Positions 16,340 through 24,998 of a DNA stretch of 35,321 nt are shown here, piece by piece. The translations under genes were made by a program, and so were the position numbers. Location of the stretch: assembly GCA_028867115.1 (NCBI GenBank), contig JAGWGY010000005.1, forward strand, positions 1 to 35,321, given 5' to 3'. Source of the stretch: Microcaldota archaeon (GTDB lineage: Archaea; Micrarchaeota; Micrarchaeia; Micrarchaeales; CABMGC01). How positions within the stretch are numbered: position 1 is the first letter of the stretch; every line of letters begins with the position of its first letter. Below the pieces are notes generated by a model. The model saw only the letters and a program-made list of their open reading frames with translations, was not told the origin of the DNA and ran no database searches.

Positions 16340-16489
16340 ATGAAGATTTGCGATAGGTGCGGTAAACATAGTGGGGCAATTTCAAGGGAGTTTTATGATC
16401 CTGCCGAATGGCGCGCTCCCAATGAATACAAACAGAAGATAAAGGCCACATATTGCTGGCGATGCTTCGTAGAAACACTGTTTTTGTAA
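16340..16489 (+). CDS. 49-aa zinc-knuckle-like small protein
   Basis: A tiny gene starting MKICDRCGKHSGAI and ending CWRCFVETLFL. Two CxxC pairs (Cys4/Cys7 and Cys39/Cys42) are spaced 31 residues apart, as in a small zinc ribbon. It ends 12 bp before the GTG of the next gene on the same strand, so co-transcription is likely. TTATTATACATTTAAAT around 16286-16302 is a candidate promoter. I cannot assign a function. It is supported by start-stop geometry, Cys pairs and operon position, not by a recognised family. Confidence 0.6.
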   Translation: MKICDRCGKHSGAISREFYDPAEWRAPNEYKQKIKATYCWRCFVETLFL

Positions 16490-16501
16490 GGAAGTGGTGT
16501 A

Positions 16502-17305
16502 GTGATAGCTTCAAAGATTCTAGATGAAAAGACGACGCCCATGATCCAATATGTATCCCCATCACTTGCTACATTGATCACTGCACCATTCTTTAAAGGA
16601 CTTGAATTTAATAAATTTTTCAGGAGCAAATTTAAAGATAACTGGGTGAGCTTCTATGAGGCACGTAATGGATTATATCATCTTTTAACATACCTTAAGG
16701 AGAAATTTGGTTCGAGCATAATTTATCTCCCCACTGATATATGTGAAGTAGTTAAGATATCGGCAAAACTAGCGAGATATAAGATAATTTATTACGCAAT
16801 TACCCCAAAGGGGATAAAGAGCAAGAACGTTTTGCTCGTAACTGATAATAGCATAATCCCCCCAAAAGGCGTTTTCTCCATAGAAGATAATGCCAAACAT
16901 CCGTATTACCCAAATAGGCGCTTCGATTTTACACTTTACAGTTTTGGCGCATCAAAGCCGTTATCCAGCTCTGGCGGCGGTGTAGTAGTAGTTAACAATA
17001 GAGAGTTTAGGGGCTTTCTTAAGATAAGACAACTACTAAAAGAGCCCGAAAGAATTTTTGAGATTAGGGCCTGGATTAACTACATCCGTTGGACACTCAT
17101 AGAACATGAGCCCCTACATAGAGACAAGAGGGTTATAGCGAGTTTTAGAACAGCAAGGTTAGCACTTAGAGGGAATTATATGCCGACATACCGGATAACG
17201 AATCTTCCGTTTAGAATGATGCAAATTTCCAAAAAAATAGCAGGCAAAAGCTTCCGGGATGGCGAGGCACAGGATAATACCAAAAAACAGGTGAAGAGAT
17301 CATGA
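16502..17305 (+). CDS. Shortened DegT/AHBA-type PLP-dependent protein
   Basis: A 267-aa protein that looks like the PLP domain of the DegT/DnrJ/EryC1 sugar aminotransferase family. Residues 51-60 (FYEARNGLYH) match the substrate-entry helix, IYLPTDI the following strand, and IEDNAKH (Glu128-Asp129) the cofactor Asp motif. LYSFGASKPLSSSGGG carries the predicted Schiff-base Lys152. YRITNL near residue 235 recalls the NYRMT motif. The protein lacks ~100 residues of the usual ~370, chiefly in the middle and the C-terminal small domain. It overlaps the methyltransferase by ATGA. The GTG start is uncertain. The family call is from pattern recognition. Confidence 0.55.
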   Translation: MIASKILDEKTTPMIQYVSPSLATLITAPFFKGLEFNKFFRSKFKDNWVSFYEARNGLYHLLTYLKEKFGSSIIYLPTDICEVVKISAKLARYKIIYYAITPKGIKSKNVLLVTDNSIIPPKGVFSIEDNAKHPYYPNRRFDFTLYSFGASKPLSSSGGGVVVVNNREFRGFLKIRQLLKEPERIFEIRAWINYIRWTLIEHEPLHRDKRVIASFRTARLALRGNYMPTYRITNLPFRMMQISKKIAGKSFRDGEAQDNTKKQVKRS

Positions 17306-18015
17306 GATCGCTACAATTTTATTCATATGTCGTTAGCTATGAGGAAGACCTTGGTATAAGTGGTATAGATTTTTCTTCAGATTTTATAAAAGCAGTAAAA
17401 AAGAGGTTTGGCCATGTTGAAAGCGTTTGCGATTTTGGATCTGGAAATGGGTTTATTGGCCTTTCGTTGTTAGCAAATGGGCTTTGCAATCATGTCACTT
17501 TGCTTGACAAGAACCCTCTTGCAATAAAAGTGTGTAAAGATACAGTTAGGAGAAATCAGCTAGGGAAAAATGTTTCGGTGTGCAGGTCTGACGTTTTTAA
17601 AAACGTACGAAAATCAGAGCAATGGGATATCATAATAGGGAACCCACCACACCATATTGGAACTAATCAACAGCATCTTTCTGATATGAAGAGTTATGAC
17701 CCGGAATGGAAAGTACACCAGGAACTTTATAATACTGCAGGAGAGCATCTGAAGATTGGAGGGTCGCTGCTATTAATTGAGGACATTCGAGATAGCAAGC
17801 CAGCGCAATGGAAAAGGTTAATCGAGGAAACAAACGATTTGATTTTTATTAAAGCATTCAGGCCGAGGATTATAAGGTTACCAAACACGAAAAGATTAGA
17901 CTATCTTAAGATGGTGTCAAACAAAAACAATAGCAGTATGATAGCTAGTGGACTCGAGTGGATATTAAATCCGATTGCACCTTATTACATTATCTGGTCG
18001 AAAAAACAGTACTAA
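17302..18015 (+). CDS. Class I SAM-dependent methyltransferase (NPPH type)
   Basis: A 237-aa methyltransferase with SAM motif I DFGSGNGF (residues 44-51), acidic motif II LLDKNPLAI, and the catalytic NPPHH at 114-118. NPPY/NPPH-type enzymes methylate amide or amine nitrogens, as in the PrmC, RsmC and PrmA-like groups. GGSLLLIEDI follows as strand 5. The target is unknown. The start codon overlaps the stop of the PLP-type protein (ATGA), implying translational coupling. AT-rich codon use sets it apart from neighbours. It converges on the signal peptidase with a 4-bp overlap of stops. Confidence 0.85.
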   Translation: MRSLQFYSYVVSYEEDLGISGIDFSSDFIKAVKKRFGHVESVCDFGSGNGFIGLSLLANGLCNHVTLLDKNPLAIKVCKDTVRRNQLGKNVSVCRSDVFKNVRKSEQWDIIIGNPPHHIGTNQQHLSDMKSYDPEWKVHQELYNTAGEHLKIGGSLLLIEDIRDSKPAQWKRLIEETNDLIFIKAFRPRIIRLPNTKRLDYLKMVSNKNNSSMIASGLEWILNPIAPYYIIWSKKQY

Positions 18016-19043
18016 TTTGAGATTACCTGGTTGCAGCCTGCTGGCTGCGAGAACTGGCCGCTTAGGAGCAGCTTTGCATAGCCTATCACTGGGACCCTTG
18101 CGATCACGTACCCAAGCACATCGCCCTGCGGGGCTGGGTAATTTCCGAACTGCACGTCAAGCGCAGGGTTGTTGTCCCCCTTTGTTAGCGTGTAATAGCT
18201 TCCCCCTGCGTTGATCACTGCGACAAGCCTGTGGATTATGTCGCCGCCGAATGTGTCGCTGGATGTTGTTGAGTACACCACTATCGGATTTGAATAGTTC
18301 TCGGATATCCTTGTCCCGTTTATCGAGATTGCGGAAGTCACTATCAGCTTGAACTGCACCCCGTTGACGGTTGTGTTCTGTATGGAGTAGTTGTACTTTA
18401 TCAGGTTCTGCGACGGGTTCTGGCCGACGTAGCACGATGCGAGGTTGTATCCCTGCTTTAGGTACGCAATCCTATCGACGCACTGCGTGTTGTAGAGGGA
18501 GATCGTATAGGGATATGAGCTTGGAACATATGATGTGAGGTTGCCCTTGCTGTTTGAGGGATACGCGTAGTATGCAAGGAACTCGTTGTTCATGCCAGAC
18601 TCCATCGCGGAGAATGCGGAGGGGCTGACGTTTACTATTGGGACATTGTGCGTGCGCGCAAATGCGGACAGGTTAGATATCCCGTGGAGGATTACAAGGT
18701 CTCCTCGCTGCAGAGACGGCAGCATGCTGCAGCTGGCAACCGCGTTTATCGGGGCGGTGGTCTGCAGTGCAACAATTGCAATCACCCATATCAGTACCGC
18801 TGCGCCTATCGCCATTGCAAGGCTCTTTATCCCCTCCCTGCTGCCCTTCTCCTGGACCTCCTCCTTCACCTCTTTTGCTATCACGACTATTATCGCGACT
18901 ATGACCAGAAATGCAATGATCCCGATTATCGGGTTGTTGTATACGGCGTATGCAATGATCAGGATTACCAGAAGCAGATATAGCGGCCACATGGGCATCT
19001 GCTTCTTCTGCTTTGTGGCAGAACTAGCCTTTCTCCTCGGCAA
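18012..19043 (-). CDS. Signal peptidase I, archaeal/Sec11 type, with large insertion
   Basis: A membrane protease that removes signal peptides. There are two to three N-terminal membrane helices (PLYLLLVILIIAYAVY, IIGIIAFLVIVAIIVVI and AAVLIWVIAIVAL). The catalytic Ser box is CSMLPSLQRGDLVIL, the His box GGDIIHRLVAV and the Asp box TKGDNNPALD. A His in place of Lys marks the archaeal/ER type. About 165 residues separate Ser and His, against ~40-50 in typical Sec11. The insert is rich in Asn/Ser/Tyr/Thr and has four Cys. A TTG at 19043, 1 bp after the smc stop with GGGTG just upstream, is taken as start; ATG at 18998 is the alternative. Confidence 0.85.
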   Translation of the reverse strand: MPRRKASSATKQKKQMPMWPLYLLLVILIIAYAVYNNPIIGIIAFLVIVAIIVVIAKEVKEEVQEKGSREGIKSLAMAIGAAVLIWVIAIVALQTTAPINAVASCSMLPSLQRGDLVILHGISNLSAFARTHNVPIVNVSPSAFSAMESGMNNEFLAYYAYPSNSKGNLTSYVPSSYPYTISLYNTQCVDRIAYLKQGYNLASCYVGQNPSQNLIKYNYSIQNTTVNGVQFKLIVTSAISINGTRISENYSNPIVVYSTTSSDTFGGDIIHRLVAVINAGGSYYTLTKGDNNPALDVQFGNYPAPQGDVLGYVIARVPVIGYAKLLLSGQFSQPAGCNQVISN

Positions 19044-19044
19044 C

Positions 19045-22000
19045 TCATGCACCCGGCTGCTTTGCGTTGCTTGCGATGTTTGCGACCTGCAGGCCCACCG
19101 CACGCGACTCCCCGTCGGTCTTTGCAACGCCGATTGCGGTGTCTGAGTTGACTATCAGCGAGTCGTTGTGGCTTACCACTATGAACTGCGAGTTCTTGCT
19201 CATCTCCTTTAGCAGGTGCGAGAGCTTCTTGGAGTTCTCCTTGTCGAGCGCAGCGTCGACCTCGTCGAATACGTATAGCGATGATGGCTTGTGCATGTGT
19301 ATCGCAAAGAGCAGCACGAGCAGCCTCAGCGACTTCTCTCCGCCAGAGAGCTCCTTCTCCCTCTTGAACCCCTTTCCGTCGGGAATCTTCATCCTTATCC
19401 CTGATTCGAACGGCTCCTTGGGATTGTCAAGCTCAAGCGTCGCCTTTTCCGGGAAGACCACGCTGTAGAGGTTCATGAAGTTCTTGTTGACAGTCTCGAA
19501 TGTATCCATGAATATCTTGAGCTTCTTCGAGTCGATCTCCTCGATCATCTTCATTATCGCGTCCTTCTCGACAGTCAGGGTCTCTAGCTTGCCCTGCGCC
19601 TCGCCTACGTCCCTCTTCTTTGCCTCGTACATCTCAGGCGCCTTGAGGTTCACGTTGCCCATCGTCTCTATCTTTGCTGACGCCACGTTGGCCTCGTGCT
19701 CCATCTCCTCGATCTTCATGCTTATTCTCTCCATTCCCTGGGGATACGTGGCGAGCTCTGCCTTTATGTCGCCAAGCCTCACCTCGAGCTGACCCCTCTT
19801 TACATTCAGGTCTCCAAGCTGGCGATCAAGCTCGCCATTCTGCATCTCCGCCCTTCCCCTCTCTTCGCCCGCCTTCCTTATCTTAGAGTCGATCTCCTCC
19901 GCCTTCTCCATCCTCTTCTTGCTCGATGCGCTGGAGCCCTTGATTTTCTCCTCGAGCTCGGACTTTGACCTCTCGAATGATATCTTCTTTGTCTCCCTGC
20001 CCTTTGTGTCCGCCTTTATCGCGACTATCGCCGCGGTCTCATCAGACATCTGGTTTTCGATGTCGGAGATCCTCTTTTCTGACATCGACGTCTCGGTCTG
20101 CAGCGCCACAGACCTTGCCTTTGCCTCGTCGAGCTCTGCGCGCAGCGACTCTATCCTCTCCTTCTCCTCCTTGCTCATCCCGTGCTTTGCGATGGACTTC
20201 GCCGTCTCTATCGATGCGCGGTAGATCTCAGACGCCAGCTCCCTTGCCGATGAGAGCTCCTTCTCGATCTTCTGCTTGTCTGCGGCATTCTCCGATATCT
20301 GCTTTTCAAGCTGGCCGACCTTTGACTTCTGCGATAGGATAATTGATTGCGACTTCTCCTCCTCTATCTCAAACGATGTGAGCTGCTCTTCGATTGATGA
20401 GGATGATGACGAGAGCTTTACGCTCTCCATCTCAAGCAATGCCCTCTCCTTGCGGTCCTTGTAGAGCGTCCCCGATATTTCGGCCTGCTCTGTTCGCAGC
20501 TTCTCCTTTTGCGATGCGCACTCCTTTAGCTGGTTCTCTATCGATGCCAGCGAGGCGCGCCTCTTTGCCGAACCGCCTGACAGGACGCCGGACTGCTCGA
20601 CGAGCTCGCCAGATAGCGTGACGTACCTGTGCTTTCCGACGCCGTATTTCTTGGAGTCCTCGACGCTCTCCAGGATGTATGTGTTGCCGAACACGTAATC
20701 GAACACCTTTGAGAATTTCGAATCGAACTTTAGCACCTCCAGGACCGACTTCAGCTCCTTCTCCTCCCTCCTTGACCTCTCAAACGAGAGGTCCTTTATC
20801 GGTATGAAAGTCGCCCTGCCGAGGTCGTTCTTCTTTAGGAAGCCTATCACCTTGGACGCAGACTCTATGTCGTCAACCACGAAGTAGTCGAACCTTGCGC
20901 CGGCGCTCGACTCGACTGCCATCGAGTTCTCGTTTGCATACGTGCACAGCTGCGAGACGCGGCCGTAGAATCCTTCCTTCTCCGAGAACCTGCCCGAGAG
21001 CTTCTCCGAGATCCCGACCTCTCGCGAGTGGCCAAGCGCTCGCTGCTCCTTGAGGTTCGTTATCTTCTCGTCAATCTCCCCTATCTCCTTTGTTGTCTCC
21101 TGGAGCCTTGAATCTGCCTTGAGGACCTTCTCGTCGAGCTTCTTGATCGACTTTGAGATCTCACCTATTTTTGAATCGAACTCCTTCTTGTGGTCCCTCC
21201 TCTCCTTTATCTGCGCGATGAGGGACTCTGCCCTTGACTCGTTGTCTGAGATCGAGCCCTTTGTCGCTGCAAGGTCTGCCTGCAGCGCTGATGAGATGTT
21301 CTGCGCCTTCCCTAGGCCCTCCTCAAGCGACTTGATCTTAGCATTGAGGGATTCCATCTTCTCCTCGCCGCCCTCCTGCTTCCTCTCCTCCTTTGGAGCC
21401 TTAAGCTTTGGCTCTATCTCCGATATCACCTTCTTGCACTCTGCGATCTGCTTCTTGTTTGATTCGACGTTCTTTGAGAGGGTCTCCGACTCCTCCCTGA
21501 GCTTTCTGACCGCCTCCTGCTTTTCAGCAAGCTGCTTTGCATTTGTCTCGAGCGCGGCCCCGATCAGGGCTAGCTCCTTGTTCGCCTCCTCGAGCTTCCC
21601 CGCATCCTGTCCTGAGGAGGTTGTGCTCTCCCCTAGCTCCTTTGTAATCTTCTGCCTGTCTGCCGCCAGCTTGTCGATGTTCGCCGATATCTCGCGCATC
21701 TCTCCGACTATCTTCTGCTTCTTCGCATCTATTGCCGCAAGCTCCTTTGAGTGCTTCTCGTATAGCTGCGATATCTCGGCCTCCCTTGCTGCGAGCACGC
21801 TGTACTTGAGGATCTTAAGCCTGTTTGTCAGCGCGCTGAAGCTCTCGGCAGCAGCCTTCTCCTTCTCAAGCTCTTTTAGGAACCCGAGCCTCTCCCCGAG
21901 CACCATGTTCGCCTCGCTTGCCTTGGCATTGACCTTGTCGAGCTCCTTTAGCGCCTCTGCCTTCTTCGCCTCGAACTCCTTTATCCCTGCGGCGATGTCG

Positions 22001-22455
22001 ATCAGCTCTCGCCTCTGCTGGGGATTGAGGTTCATCATCATGTTGATCTCTCCCTGCGTGATCGTGCTGGTCTCGTCAACGTTGATGTTGTGCGACTTGA
22101 GCACTTCCCTCACCTCCGCCCTTGTCATCTTCTTCCCGTTTACCTTGAACAGGCTCTTGCCGTCTGCCCTCGCCGCCCTCACTACCTCGATGCGGTCGTC
22201 GCCCTCAAAAACGGTCTTGACAAAAGTCTTGGGCAGGGACCCCTTGCCCTTGCCGGATGTGATGAGGTCCTGCAGCCTGTCGGCGCGCATCCTGCGCAGT
22301 GAGCCCTCTCCCAGGGAGAATAGAAGTGCGTCGCAGATGTTGCTCTTGCCGGAGCCGTTGGGTCCCACTATGCATGTGAAACCCTTGCTGAAGAGCAGGT
22401 CTGCCTGCTTGAAGGACTTGAACCTGCTAAGTGACATGCTCTTTAGATAAAGCAT
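19045..22455 (-). CDS. smc: Chromosome segregation ATPase SMC
   Basis: An 1136-aa SMC protein that dimerises at its hinge and organises chromosomes. Walker A GPNGSGKSN is at residues 31-39, followed by the Q-loop region. The long coiled coils run from about 170-490 and 670-1000. The hinge is at ~500-660, with several Gly residues (GVGKHRYVTLSG, EQSGVLSGG). The C-terminal head has the signature LSGGEKS (about 1036) and Walker B LYVFDEVDAALD (about 1064). No ScpA or ScpB genes are adjacent. The ATG at 22455 is preferred over TTG at 22458. It runs directly into the signal peptidase gene. Confidence 0.98.
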   Translation of the reverse strand: MLYLKSMSLSRFKSFKQADLLFSKGFTCIVGPNGSGKSNICDALLFSLGEGSLRRMRADRLQDLITSGKGKGSLPKTFVKTVFEGDDRIEVVRAARADGKSLFKVNGKKMTRAEVREVLKSHNINVDETSTITQGEINMMMNLNPQQRRELIDIAAGIKEFEAKKAEALKELDKVNAKASEANMVLGERLGFLKELEKEKAAAESFSALTNRLKILKYSVLAAREAEISQLYEKHSKELAAIDAKKQKIVGEMREISANIDKLAADRQKITKELGESTTSSGQDAGKLEEANKELALIGAALETNAKQLAEKQEAVRKLREESETLSKNVESNKKQIAECKKVISEIEPKLKAPKEERKQEGGEEKMESLNAKIKSLEEGLGKAQNISSALQADLAATKGSISDNESRAESLIAQIKERRDHKKEFDSKIGEISKSIKKLDEKVLKADSRLQETTKEIGEIDEKITNLKEQRALGHSREVGISEKLSGRFSEKEGFYGRVSQLCTYANENSMAVESSAGARFDYFVVDDIESASKVIGFLKKNDLGRATFIPIKDLSFERSRREEKELKSVLEVLKFDSKFSKVFDYVFGNTYILESVEDSKKYGVGKHRYVTLSGELVEQSGVLSGGSAKRRASLASIENQLKECASQKEKLRTEQAEISGTLYKDRKERALLEMESVKLSSSSSSIEEQLTSFEIEEEKSQSIILSQKSKVGQLEKQISENAADKQKIEKELSSARELASEIYRASIETAKSIAKHGMSKEEKERIESLRAELDEAKARSVALQTETSMSEKRISDIENQMSDETAAIVAIKADTKGRETKKISFERSKSELEEKIKGSSASSKKRMEKAEEIDSKIRKAGEERGRAEMQNGELDRQLGDLNVKRGQLEVRLGDIKAELATYPQGMERISMKIEEMEHEANVASAKIETMGNVNLKAPEMYEAKKRDVGEAQGKLETLTVEKDAIMKMIEEIDSKKLKIFMDTFETVNKNFMNLYSVVFPEKATLELDNPKEPFESGIRMKIPDGKGFKREKELSGGEKSLRLLVLLFAIHMHKPSSLYVFDEVDAALDKENSKKLSHLLKEMSKNSQFIVVSHNDSLIVNSDTAIGVAKTDGESRAVGLQVANIASNAKQPGA

Positions 22456-22539
22456 CAATGCACCGGTCGCTACCCTCTATTAGAATTGGAAGACTTTTAA
22501 AGGTTTAGTCGAGGGAAAAAATTCCCTTTTCTGGCTATT

Positions 22540-23847
22540 TTAGTGCCTTCCGGCAGCGTCGAGCTGGTTCTTTGGCGCATCGGCTCGCTGCTGGCTCTCA
22601 GCTGTGCTACCAGCGCTTTTCTCCTTGTTTGCCTGGGCCCCTGCGGCCCCTCCCGGGGTCTCGCCTGCTGTTTGTGAGGAAGAGGATGCCGAGCCCGAAT
22701 CTTCCTGGCGTGAGCCTCCATGCTGTGAAGAGCTAGACCTTGCGGCCCTTGCCGCCCTCACATTTTCCATGTGGTGCGTAAGCGCATTCTTTGCGAGGTA
22801 TATCCCGCTATAGACAAGCGCAAATCCTGCCACGAGCTTGAGCGCAAAGTCGCCGAGATACCCGACTTCCGGGAAGAACGCCGGTATTATCCCCGCTCCG
22901 ATTATGATTGAGGTTACGACCATTGCTGCTGCGGCCTTCTGCTGGAGCAGCCATTCGCCCCACTCCCTTAGGATCTCGCGGTAGTTGGTGTGCCTGTGCG
23001 ACCTTCTCCTTCTTGTCACCTCAGCATGCTCCATAAGTGGTTCGAATATCTCGTCGTCTGCGTGCATCTCCCTCCCGAGTCTCCTGAGCGTCTGCTCCCT
23101 GCTCCTTGGGTAGACGTATGAATAGTAAGGCCATACAAGGGTCTTGAAGTTCTCAGGGTATGCAGAGATCCTTGTGTCGACGTGGTCTTCATCCCTCGGA
23201 TGGAAGGTGCTCTGCAGGAACTCCTCCCTCAGGTGGTGGGCCTGGTGGCGCCTTGCAAGGTAGTAGATCCCGAATGTCGCAAAACCCACAGCCGCAATTA
23301 TCCCCCCATAGAGCGTTGCAGGGTTTGCAAGCGCATGTATTGCGGACGGCCCGAGTTCGCCTAGGGCGTATGCTGATCCGATTGCAGCTGCTATTGCACC
23401 AGACACCCTTGCAAAATAGTTTGCGTGATTGATCTCCTCCTGGATCAGCCTGTACTGGTTGCGCTCGCGCTCCGATGACACCTCCCTTGCCCTGTGGACA
23501 TACTTGTCGTCGCGCATCCTCCTGCCTATGAAGTCCCTCATCTGACTGAGGCCCTTCTCGTTAATCTTTCCCGTCTTATCGTTATCCTTCAGATAATTTG
23601 CCCTTGTGATCGAGAGGATTTGGTAGTCTGTCGCGCCCTTGTTCTCGGTCCTTGCCTTTGCCTCCGCGCTCTCCCACCCCTCACGGTCGCGCTCGCGTAT
23701 CATCTGCTTCCAGTGCTCTGCGTACCTCTGCCTCACAAGATCCATTATCGCCTGATCAGGATTTGTGAACTTGAAGCCCTCGACTCGGAACCTGTTGTTC
23801 TGGCCCCCGTCGGGCTGCGGACTCTGGACTGCTTGCTGCTGGGACAT
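22540..23847 (-). CDS. Unknown four-helix membrane protein with charged and low-complexity ends
   Basis: A 435-aa protein that I do not recognise. The N-terminal ~145 residues are soluble, highly charged and Arg/Glu-rich. Two membrane helices follow at about 150-205 (ARVSGAIAAAIGSAYALGEL and YGGIIAAVGFATFGIYYLA), then a ~110-residue cytosolic-type loop rich in His/Arg, then two more helices (AAAAMVVTSIIIGAGIIPAF and LKLVAGFALVYSGIYLA). The last ~75 residues are a Ser/Gly/Ala/Gln low-complexity tail. Each hairpin is followed by a short His motif (HQAHH, THHMENV), hinting at an internal duplication. The ATG at 23847 is chosen over TTG upstream. CTTTAAAAAGG about 30 bp before it could be a TATA box. 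Confidence 0.7.
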   Translation of the reverse strand: MSQQQAVQSPQPDGGQNNRFRVEGFKFTNPDQAIMDLVRQRYAEHWKQMIRERDREGWESAEAKARTENKGATDYQILSITRANYLKDNDKTGKINEKGLSQMRDFIGRRMRDDKYVHRAREVSSERERNQYRLIQEEINHANYFARVSGAIAAAIGSAYALGELGPSAIHALANPATLYGGIIAAVGFATFGIYYLARRHQAHHLREEFLQSTFHPRDEDHVDTRISAYPENFKTLVWPYYSYVYPRSREQTLRRLGREMHADDEIFEPLMEHAEVTRRRRSHRHTNYREILREWGEWLLQQKAAAAMVVTSIIIGAGIIPAFFPEVGYLGDFALKLVAGFALVYSGIYLAKNALTHHMENVRAARAARSSSSQHGGSRQEDSGSASSSSQTAGETPGGAAGAQANKEKSAGSTAESQQRADAPKNQLDAAGRH

Positions 23848-23909
23848 ATTCTTCAATAAAATTGAGTTTTCCTCCTTTTTAAAGCTTATTCGGGTTTTGT
23901 TTATTGCCG

Positions 23910-24953
23910 CTATTTGCTGCCCAGCATGTGTGCAGACACAAGGGACTGGAGCATGCTTGCAGTCGCAACTCCAAGCAGCCTGCCGCCATTTGTTACCGCG
24001 ACTGCGCCCACATCTGCGTTCTGCATCTTTGTGATTGCCTCCATTATGCTCTCGTTTGCGCCCACCTTAGGTATCCTCACTGCCATGTCCCTTACATACA
24101 CTGCATTCTTCGGGGGCCTGCGCATCAGGTCAACCAGCGCGTAATCTCCACCGATTTTTGTGACTACAATATGCTCACGCTTTTTCTGCATCAGTTTGTA
24201 GAGGTCCCCGAGTTTCCTGCCGGAATCCACGCTGACATATCTGTTGTATCTTACGTCCGATATCCTGAGTCCCTTCGTCCTCTCCCGCAGCATGACACTG
24301 TACTCCTCAGCCCTGATCCCACCATATAGATACACGACGATTATCAGCGTGAGCACAACATAGAAGCCTCTCGTGTATAGATCCTGGCTTGCAAGCATAG
24401 CGTAGGCGACGGTGAAGGCGATTATCGCGGCCATGCAGTACTTGCTCACCTTTATTGCAAGCGCGGTAGCGTCCGCAAAGCTCCTTGTCTTGAGCAGATA
24501 CCCCCGAAAGACCCTGCCCCCGTCCATCGGGAATGCAGGGATTATGTTGAAAACGGCAAGTATCAGGTTGAGGAAGAAGAGCTCCTGAAGGAAGTGGGTT
24601 GCGGCGCCAAACGGTGCAAACACCACAAGCGTTCCGAATATTGCCGCAAGCAAAAAGCTCATCATAGGACCTGCGAACGCGACCTTGAACTCTAGGTTTG
24701 GATGCTTCTCAATCCCATCGATCGATGATAGCCCTCCCATTGGAGTGAGCATTATGCCGCTAACCTTAAGTCCGCTCCTTATCGCAGTTAGAGAGTGCGC
24801 GAGTTCGTGTATGAGCACGCAGACGAACAGCAGCAGGAAGAGCAAAAATAGCGGAGGTATTATCAGCATGTAGAGCATCAGCAATATGAACAGCCAGTGG
24901 AGCTCGATGTTTATCCCGAATACCCTGCCTATGCTGACTGCTCCCTGAGTCAT
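23910..24953 (-). CDS. M50-family intramembrane metalloprotease (S2P) with CBS domains
   Basis: A 347-aa polytopic membrane protease. The zinc site is HELAH (His49, Glu50, His53) in a hydrophobic segment, with the third ligand Asp144 in FNIIPAFPMDGGR. PMGGLSS follows the first helix. The C-terminal ~120 residues contain a CBS pair (ending GRLLGVATASMLQSLV), the common archaeal site-2 protease architecture in which nucleotides may tune activity. It would cut membrane-bound regulators or signal-peptide remnants. The ATG at 24953 and a TTG at 24965 are both possible starts. It is divergent from the metallophosphoesterase. Confidence 0.93.
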   Translation of the reverse strand: MTQGAVSIGRVFGINIELHWLFILLMLYMLIIPPLFLLFLLLFVCVLIHELAHSLTAIRSGLKVSGIMLTPMGGLSSIDGIEKHPNLEFKVAFAGPMMSFLLAAIFGTLVVFAPFGAATHFLQELFFLNLILAVFNIIPAFPMDGGRVFRGYLLKTRSFADATALAIKVSKYCMAAIIAFTVAYAMLASQDLYTRGFYVVLTLIIVVYLYGGIRAEEYSVMLRERTKGLRISDVRYNRYVSVDSGRKLGDLYKLMQKKREHIVVTKIGGDYALVDLMRRPPKNAVYVRDMAVRIPKVGANESIMEAITKMQNADVGAVAVTNGGRLLGVATASMLQSLVSAHMLGSK

Positions 24954-24998
24954 CCCAATCCTCAAACGCTAATAAGTTAGGAGTATAACTATTTATTG

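Noticed and set aside
21050-22450. 466-codon open frame on the forward strand
   Set aside because: It lies wholly opposite the 5' half of smc. The Ser/Phe/Leu-rich translation is the mirror of Glu/Lys coiled-coil codons and matches no family.
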